From Streptomyces sp. NBC_00820 (lineage in GTDB: Bacteria; Actinomycetota; Actinomycetes; Streptomycetales; Streptomycetaceae), in NCBI RefSeq assembly GCF_036347055.1, contig NZ_CP108882.1:2431001-2495000 (forward strand): a DNA stretch of 64,000 nt, written 5' to 3'. Positions 59,287 to 64,000 of the stretch are shown here, piece by piece. The position numbers were made by a program, and so were the translations under genes. How positions within the stretch are numbered: position 1 is the stretch's first letter; each line of letters starts with the position of its first letter. The notes below the pieces were generated by a model. That model had not been told where the DNA came from. It made no database searches and worked only from the letters and a program-made list of their open reading frames with translations.

Positions 59287-60237
59287 TCACCTCGTCCCGG
59301 CCGTCGCGGCGCGCTTGGCCGAGCGCCGTTGCAGTTCTCCGTACCAGGCGGTCAGGGCCTGGCCGAGAGGCCCGTCGATCGTGTCGGCCGCCCGCCATGC
59401 CTGTTCGTGGTTGCCGTCCTTCCACAGCCGGTAGCTGCGTAACGTCTCGGCCATCGTGTCCCAGCCGGGGTGGCCGGTCACGTCGCGGGCCTCGACCTGG
59501 TCGAGCAGGCCGGTGAAGCCCGTCCAGGATGTCCGCAGGTCGGGCATGATCGGGCTGGCCGAGAGCGAGGTCAGTGCGTCAGCCTGCTCGACGTGTTCGT
59601 CGTAGATGTGCAGCGACCCGATGTGCAGGTGGAACTCGCCCAGTTCAGCGTCGAGCCACCCGGCGACCAACTCGTGCAGCACGGTGTAGAAGAACACGTC
59701 GTACGGCATGCCGATCCATACGTCCTGGCCGCGCATCGTGGTCGCCATGTGCAGGCGGCCGGCGCGCAGGTGGAACCGGAATCCGAGGGTGCAGGGCACG
59801 TCCTTGTGCCCGGCGGCGTCCTGGGCCGGGTCGTAGAGCTGGATCAGGGCCCGCCGGGAGTCCGGGTCAGCCTGGAGGATCTCCACGACGCGGGCCAGTT
59901 GGTCCACCTTGCCGGCCCAGTTCCGCATCCTGGGTCCGTACGCCCCCAGGAGGATGCCGTCGTCGGCGAACTGCCGAAGCCGGTTGTTGTAATCGAAGAT
60001 CCACGGGGCGTCGGATCCGGACAGGTGCCAGACCGTCTCGGCGACCGCGAAGGCCGGATTCACGATGCGGGCCGGCGGGGCGTAGAGCAGACGGGCACGC
60101 GGCTGGGTGAGCAGCAGGTGCACGTCACGGACTTCGCGGGTGGCTATGCCCCGCGGGCTGACCTTCTCGCCGGATTTGGCCAGCGTGACGGCGCCGGAGA
60201 ACAGCTCGGCCATGCTGTCCGCGGTGAGGTGTGTCAT
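59287..60237 (-). CDS. Thymidylate-synthase homologue with Asn-to-Asp change, 316 aa
   Basis: Fold order follows ThyA: active-site Cys149 in VPCTLGFRFHL, Arg128/129 in DSRRALIQLYD, RGQDVWIGMPYDVFFY and HIGSLHIYDEHV. The base-reading Asn of ThyA (in GLPFN) is Asp180 here (GMPYD). The same change in T4 dCMP hydroxymethylase selects cytosine, so the substrate is predicted to be a CMP or dCMP derivative. It is coupled to the GT-B gene before it by ATGA and lies 9 bp from the carbamoyltransferase start. Confidence 0.85.
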   Translation of the reverse strand: MTHLTADSMAELFSGAVTLAKSGEKVSPRGIATREVRDVHLLLTQPRARLLYAPPARIVNPAFAVAETVWHLSGSDAPWIFDYNNRLRQFADDGILLGAYGPRMRNWAGKVDQLARVVEILQADPDSRRALIQLYDPAQDAAGHKDVPCTLGFRFHLRAGRLHMATTMRGQDVWIGMPYDVFFYTVLHELVAGWLDAELGEFHLHIGSLHIYDEHVEQADALTSLSASPIMPDLRTSWTGFTGLLDQVEARDVTGHPGWDTMAETLRSYRLWKDGNHEQAWRAADTIDGPLGQALTAWYGELQRRSAKRAATAGTR

Positions 60238-62081
60238 CGGACAGATGCTCCTTCGTCCTCGGGCGACGCAGCGGCGCCCGCGTCTTGGTGGGTGGAGTCG
60301 CCGGCCCTTGGGGCGGATGCAGCGCGGTCGGTGATGAGGCGAGCGATCCGAGCCGCGCTATCGCCACGCCACCGGCACACCGCGTCCAGGGCGGACTGAG
60401 GGATGGGCGTACGCGGCTCGCGCAGTGCGGATAGCGCTTCGGCAACGCCACCGCCGTCGTGGCACCGCGTCGCGAGACCGTGGCCGGCCAGGTCCAGGGT
60501 GCGTTCGCCTGGCGGACCGATTTCGAGGACCGGGACGCCGAGCAGCGCGGCTTCGATTCCGCACGTCGAGTACGCGCTCGCCAGGGCGTCAGCGCCGGCG
60601 AGGCAGCCGCGTGCCCCGACCCGGGGATCGGCCACGGCCACGAGCGGCCCGCCGTCCCGCTTCACCAGAGAGGCGAAGGCATCGGCGCCCTGAGCCGGGT
60701 GCGGAGCGATGACGAGACCCCAGTCGCCGTCCGCCGTGCCGAGTCCATCCAGGAGGAGGTCCGCATGGGACTTGAGGTGATTGAGGCTGAAGGGCTGGCA
60801 GGCCCACACCGCAATCCGGGCAGGCGCGCGGCGGTCCCCCCGAGCCAGCAGCTTCTCCAGGTACCGCCGCTGCGCCTGGCGGCCCAGGCCGGCGAGTATG
60901 TCGAAGCGGGGCTGTCCGAGTACATGCACCTCGGCGTTGGGGTGACGCACCCACGCTTGGCCCAGAGCGAGGTCTCGTTCGCCCATGACGGCGATGTCGC
61001 GGCTGTGTAGGGCCGGCCAGGCGACCGATTCCGCCGTCCACGCCCCGTGCTGGACGTGAACCGAATTCGCGCCGTGTCGCTCGGCGGCGTGGGCAGCCAG
61101 CACGCCCAAGGGGCTGGTGTCGTTGCTCAGGAGGACGGTGTGGGGCCGGGCTGTCGCCAGCAGGTCGTCGAGCCAACTCTCCGCCCGTACCGTGGTCCGC
61201 CACGACGGTTGTGTGCAACCACCGCTGGTTTCGAGCAGCACCGACAAGAGCCGCACAAGCCGGGCGAGTTGAACACCGTGGCCTTTCACGCGGACGACGT
61301 GCTCGTCGTCTGGCAGGGAGAGTCCCTCGGCGGTGCCGGAGAGGGTGAAGAGCTCGCTCGGAGCCGAGCGCAGCTCGATGCCCGTGACCGATCCCGCGCT
61401 GCACCGCTCCGCGGGATCGGTGGCGAGATCGAGCAGGAGACTCTTCTGCCCGTCGCGCGCCAGTTCGGTGAGAACCGGCATCAGCGTGGCAGCGTGGCGG
61501 GAGGTCCAGGACAGAGCCAGAACGTCCTGTCGTCCGAGGTTCGAGGGGAGTGGACTCGGCTCCGTGTTCGCCGTACCTGTCCGGGCGCGGTTGCGTAGCT
61601 GGGCGGAGCGGGTCGGGTTGTACGGTGCCGGAGCCCCGAGCAGGTACGCGATGCCGGACCAGGTCACGGTGTAGGCCAGGTACTCACGCGAGCTGCTCGA
61701 ACGCAGTCCCACCAGTCCCTCGTACGGGGCCAGGGCCAGGGGCCCTGAGGCCGAGGCGAACGGCGCCCAGGCGTTCAGGGCCAGGAGCTTGCACACGATC
61801 TCGGCGACGAAGCGCCGCACAGGAACGTGCTGGACGTGGAGCCAGCCGGCTCCGCCCGGAGTGGAGGCCAGCGAGGCTCCATAGTTGTCGAGGGAAGCCA
61901 TGGCGTCCTCAACGCAGGCACGCAGTTCCTGCCGGTCGACGGCCGTGGCTTCCAGTTCCGCAGTGTGGATGCGGTCGGTTCCCGCGTGCGCCAGGGGGCC
62001 GCTTCCGACGAGAGCCCATGACGGCTTCCCCGCGAAGGAGGAGCGGACCAGGCCCAGACCACCGATCGTGCGGGGACTCAC
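60234..62081 (-). CDS. Capsule-type GT-B transferase, 615 aa
   Basis: GTG 62081 overlaps the HAD stop by 4 bp. The N-terminal half is unrecognised. The C-terminal ~330 residues have the fold of capsule/CDP-glycerol-type transferases: VLLSNDTSPLGVLAAHAAER, VHVQHGAWTAES, VHVLGQPRFDIL, VIAPHPAQGAD and a donor-site GIEAALLGVPVLEIG. KpsC/KpsS Kdo-transferases belong to related folds, so use of the CMP-activated sugar made by the KdsB-like enzyme is an attractive guess. Confidence 0.72.
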   Translation of the reverse strand: MSPRTIGGLGLVRSSFAGKPSWALVGSGPLAHAGTDRIHTAELEATAVDRQELRACVEDAMASLDNYGASLASTPGGAGWLHVQHVPVRRFVAEIVCKLLALNAWAPFASASGPLALAPYEGLVGLRSSSSREYLAYTVTWSGIAYLLGAPAPYNPTRSAQLRNRARTGTANTEPSPLPSNLGRQDVLALSWTSRHAATLMPVLTELARDGQKSLLLDLATDPAERCSAGSVTGIELRSAPSELFTLSGTAEGLSLPDDEHVVRVKGHGVQLARLVRLLSVLLETSGGCTQPSWRTTVRAESWLDDLLATARPHTVLLSNDTSPLGVLAAHAAERHGANSVHVQHGAWTAESVAWPALHSRDIAVMGERDLALGQAWVRHPNAEVHVLGQPRFDILAGLGRQAQRRYLEKLLARGDRRAPARIAVWACQPFSLNHLKSHADLLLDGLGTADGDWGLVIAPHPAQGADAFASLVKRDGGPLVAVADPRVGARGCLAGADALASAYSTCGIEAALLGVPVLEIGPPGERTLDLAGHGLATRCHDGGGVAEALSALREPRTPIPQSALDAVCRWRGDSAARIARLITDRAASAPRAGDSTHQDAGAAASPEDEGASVR

Positions 62082-62785
62082 ACCTTGCTCCGCTCGACGG
62101 GCTGTTCGGCGGGTTGGAGAAGGCGCAGCAGTTCCCTGGGCGAAGCGGCTGTCTCGGGGGCGGGGGCGGTGGGCTGCCCGTATCCCCATCCGGCGTGGAT
62201 GTAGGCAACGCCGGCGCGGACGGCCGATTCCTGGTCGACCGCCATGTCCCCCACGTAGACGGCTGCAGCGGGATCGACTCCCAGATCGACCAGGGCGAGG
62301 AGGAGCGGATCCGGGGCGGGCTTCGTCCGGCCCGCTCCCGCCGGCGTACGGATGGTCGCGAAGGGACATCCGAGGCGCGCCAGGAGCGGTGCCGCGCGAT
62401 CGACGTGCTTCGACGTCACCACACCCAGCCGCCAGTCGGCGGCCACGAAGGCGTGGAGCATCTCGGCGATGCCGGTGAACTCCTGCGCGAGGTGCGCGGC
62501 GGCGACGGATTCTGCTTCGTACGTCCGGCGAACTGCCTCAGTGTCGGTCACGCCCAGTCGCTGCATGATGTCGCCGAATTCGCGCCCCAGGTGGCGCTCA
62601 TAGTCGTGAAACGGGAGGGTGATGCCGTGCAGCTGTTGGACCCTCCGCCACGCCTTCCGCATCACCGGACGGGTGTCGAGTAGGACGCCGTCCAGGTCGA
62701 GGAGAAGAGCGCGCGACGTGCTGGCGCTGGCTGGCATGCTGGGCGTTGGTGGAGCTGGTGGCGAATCCGGAACGGGAACGGTCAT
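62078..62785 (-). CDS. HAD-family phosphatase, 235 aa
   Basis: ATG 62785 with AAGGA 5 bp upstream (ATG 62791 is too close to it). HAD motifs: ALLLDLDGVLLDTRP (nucleophile Asp), GVVTSKHVDRA, KPAPDPLLLAL and VYVGDMAVDQESAVRAG. It resembles phosphoglycolate-phosphatase-like enzymes. It is the first gene of the operon; KdsC-type HAD enzymes precede KdsB in Kdo synthesis, which gives a possible parallel, but sequence type differs. Confidence 0.88.
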   Translation of the reverse strand: MTVPVPDSPPAPPTPSMPASASTSRALLLDLDGVLLDTRPVMRKAWRRVQQLHGITLPFHDYERHLGREFGDIMQRLGVTDTEAVRRTYEAESVAAAHLAQEFTGIAEMLHAFVAADWRLGVVTSKHVDRAAPLLARLGCPFATIRTPAGAGRTKPAPDPLLLALVDLGVDPAAAVYVGDMAVDQESAVRAGVAYIHAGWGYGQPTAPAPETAASPRELLRLLQPAEQPVERSKV

Positions 62786-63070
62786 AATCATCCTTCTCGT
62801 CAGGATGGCTTTCGCGGCTCAGAGGGCCGAAGCCGGTTTGAGTTCGTACTCGGGGTACTGATCCGGACCCCTGCCTCTTTTAAGGCCACGTTGAGCAGCG
62901 CCCCGTGCATGCGGTCGCGCCGGCCTCGTAACTGCAAAGCACGTCAGCCGCTGCGAGGACCCTCAGGTTGCGAACTCTGAATGAAGACTGCGCTCGCTGC
63001 CAGCCGCCGACGAGTCGTTCGATGGTCGTTCGAGTGCCTTCATTTGCGCGGGCGCTCCAACCACTGGCCG
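62786..63070. promoter_or_regulatory. Promoter space of the 14-gene operon
   Basis: No gene is supported in these 285 bp between the LuxR-type gene's stop and the HAD start. They include an A/T-rich spot near 62876-62883 (CCTCTTTTAA) that could be part of the - strand promoter. No clear operator palindrome is visible. Confidence 0.4.
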
Positions 63071-63556
63071 TCAGTCGCTCTGGGTGTTGCCGATGGCGGG
63101 TTGCTGCCTCGGCTCCTTGCCGAGCAAGCTCCAGGCGTATGCGAATGCGACGAGCTGGGCGGTATTGGCCGCTCCGGTTTTGTCGAGCAGCTCTGCGAGC
63201 GTCGAATGGAAGTCGCGGGCGGCCACGTGGGCGGTGCGCGCGATGTCGTACGGCCTGGTCCTCTCGGTGATGGCGTGGATCAGGCCCACCTCCTGCCCAC
63301 TCAGCTCCGGCACCGGAGTGACGGCATTCGGCGGGCTTACCTCCCCCGACTCATACAGGTGGTGCGCAAGGACCGCGTTGGAGCAGCGGAAGGGGCACCC
63401 AAGCTTTTTGCGAATGCTGACTCGGTGGACACTGACTGTTGCCAGAGCGATGCCAAGCTCGTCGGCGATCTCGTGGTTTGTCTTGCCCAGCGCGAGGAGG
63501 CGGGCGATGCGCAGTTCGCCCTGGCTGAGCAACCTGGGTGCAACGGCGGCGGTCAT
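63071..63556 (-). CDS. Tandem LuxR-type HTH regulator, 161 aa
   Basis: Residues 8-65 are a LuxR HTH: LLSQGELRIARLLALGKTNHEIADELGIALATVSVHRVSIRKKL. Residues 85-145 are a second, degenerate copy (ELSGQEVGLIHAITERTRPYDIARTAHVAARDFHSTLAELLDKTGAANTAQLVAFA). No receiver or ligand domain is present. It is the gene just upstream of the 14-gene operon in the same direction and is a likely regulator of it. Confidence 0.8.
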   Translation of the reverse strand: MTAAVAPRLLSQGELRIARLLALGKTNHEIADELGIALATVSVHRVSIRKKLGCPFRCSNAVLAHHLYESGEVSPPNAVTPVPELSGQEVGLIHAITERTRPYDIARTAHVAARDFHSTLAELLDKTGAANTAQLVAFAYAWSLLGKEPRQQPAIGNTQSD

Positions 63557-64000
63557 GGCGATCGTCCTTGGCAGGGTGAAGGCGTGTGGACAGTGAGGCG
63601 CCGGCTTCGTCGCGGCTCAGGCCAGGCCCGGGAGGCGGCTCCCGGGCACGGCCCGCGCAGGCAACGCAGGCGGGCCGGACTTCTCGACAGACCCGCTCCC
63701 GGTCGCAACGGGGGGTGCCGTCCGGGAGCAGGCTGCCGAAGCACGCTCCCGGATCCAACATCGGGAGCGGGCTGCCGAAGCGCTTCGCCCGTATAAGGGC
63801 GGACTGGCCGCCCGTACACCGGTTCGGCTGCCTGGGCAGGCACAACTCTGGCCGAATGCGCCGATCGTGGCCAGCTGGTGAGGGATCGTTCGCGGGTCGC
63901 TTGCGTACGGCCTCGTGGAGGCTGGCCACGCCAAACCGGCATTCTCTGCCCCGGAATGCTCTGGGTGAGGCATGACCGCTGCGGAAACGACGTCTGAACG
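63557..64000. other. Right edge: no gene supported; hairpin and 20-bp repeats
   Basis: No reading frame here has convincing composition. GCCCGGGAG at 63626-63634 and CTCCCGGGC at 63639-63647 make a perfect 9-bp hairpin. CGGGAGCAGGCTGCCGAAGC at 63723-63742 repeats with one change at 63762-63781, 39 bp apart. These may be regulatory sites upstream of the LuxR-type gene. Confidence 0.5.

Noticed and set aside
57728..59434. 568-aa + strand frame
   Set aside because: Antisense to the carbamoyltransferase, whose motifs are complete.
1..64000. Search for an integrase, att sites or telomere ends
   Set aside because: No tyrosine or large serine integrase, tRNA-linked direct repeats or terminal palindromes could be identified, so the element type stays undecided.

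Overview
The window is high-GC DNA with strong third-position GC bias, tightly overlapping genes (ATGA/GTGA junctions), a WhiB protein, DUF317 and DUF4913 proteins, a helicase-associated-domain remnant and multiple XRE/MmyB-type regulators. All of this points to a Streptomyces or close relative, in an accessory region (chromosome arm, linear plasmid or integrated conjugative element). I see no tRNA, rRNA, integrase or CRISPR array.

Region 1 (0-16.9 kb, + strand) is a long co-directional block of a conjugative/mobilisable element. It has a two-TM VirD4/TraG-type coupling ATPase, a relaxase-like protein that has lost its catalytic histidines, a protein made of two DnaB N-terminal domains without a helicase domain, a frameshifted cytosine-C5 methyltransferase, a RelE-fold protein, a tandem HxlR-like regulator and several DUF317/DUF4913 proteins. 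Many of these proteins end in long disordered tails that carry a recurring 9-residue motif. A strong terminator closes the block.

Region 2 (17-27.7 kb) is cargo. It holds a PIN-domain protein, a peptide deformylase, an XRE-TPR regulator divergent from a recombinase-like protein and two mini-genes, a sulfotransferase-SUMF1 fusion, a Nudix hydrolase, a GalU-like nucleotidyltransferase, and a putative conflict cassette of two glycine/aspartate-motif proteins and a HEPN-motif protein.

Region 3 (27.7-34.8 kb, - strand) is the replication/mobilisation operon. In transcription order it encodes a small protein, a phage-type replication initiator, a DnaC-like loader, WhiB, a DUF2637 membrane protein, a small protein, MobC and the intact MOBP-like relaxase. 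Two DNA-level repeat systems lie inside coding sequence: two blocks of four 11-bp tandem repeats inside the initiator gene, and about twenty TGACCGG heptamers across the 3' half of the DUF2637 gene and beyond its stop codon.

Region 4 (35-49 kb) has EspR-like and MmyB-like regulators, an ImmA/IrrE peptidase, a MAB_1171c-like membrane protein, a cytochrome P450, an IS110-family remnant, hypothetical genes, a three-gene SMC/ABC ATPase cassette with a PD-(D/E)xK-like partner (ABC-three-component type), a helicase remnant, and a PIN-domain gene with a two-TM partner.

Region 5 (49.2-62.8 kb, - strand) is a 14-gene, mostly overlapping operon. It encodes a HAD phosphatase, a capsule-type GT-B transferase, a thymidylate-synthase homologue with the dCMP-hydroxymethylase-like Asn-to-Asp change, a carbamoyltransferase, a second glycosyltransferase, a P-loop kinase, a methyltransferase, two kinase-fold phosphotransferases, a histidine phosphatase, an NAD epimerase, an SAH-hydrolase-like protein, a Nudix hydrolase and a KdsB-like CMP-sugar synthetase. 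It reads as an uncharacterised pathway for a modified-cytidine or CMP-sugar-derived product. A tandem LuxR-HTH regulator lies upstream at the right end.
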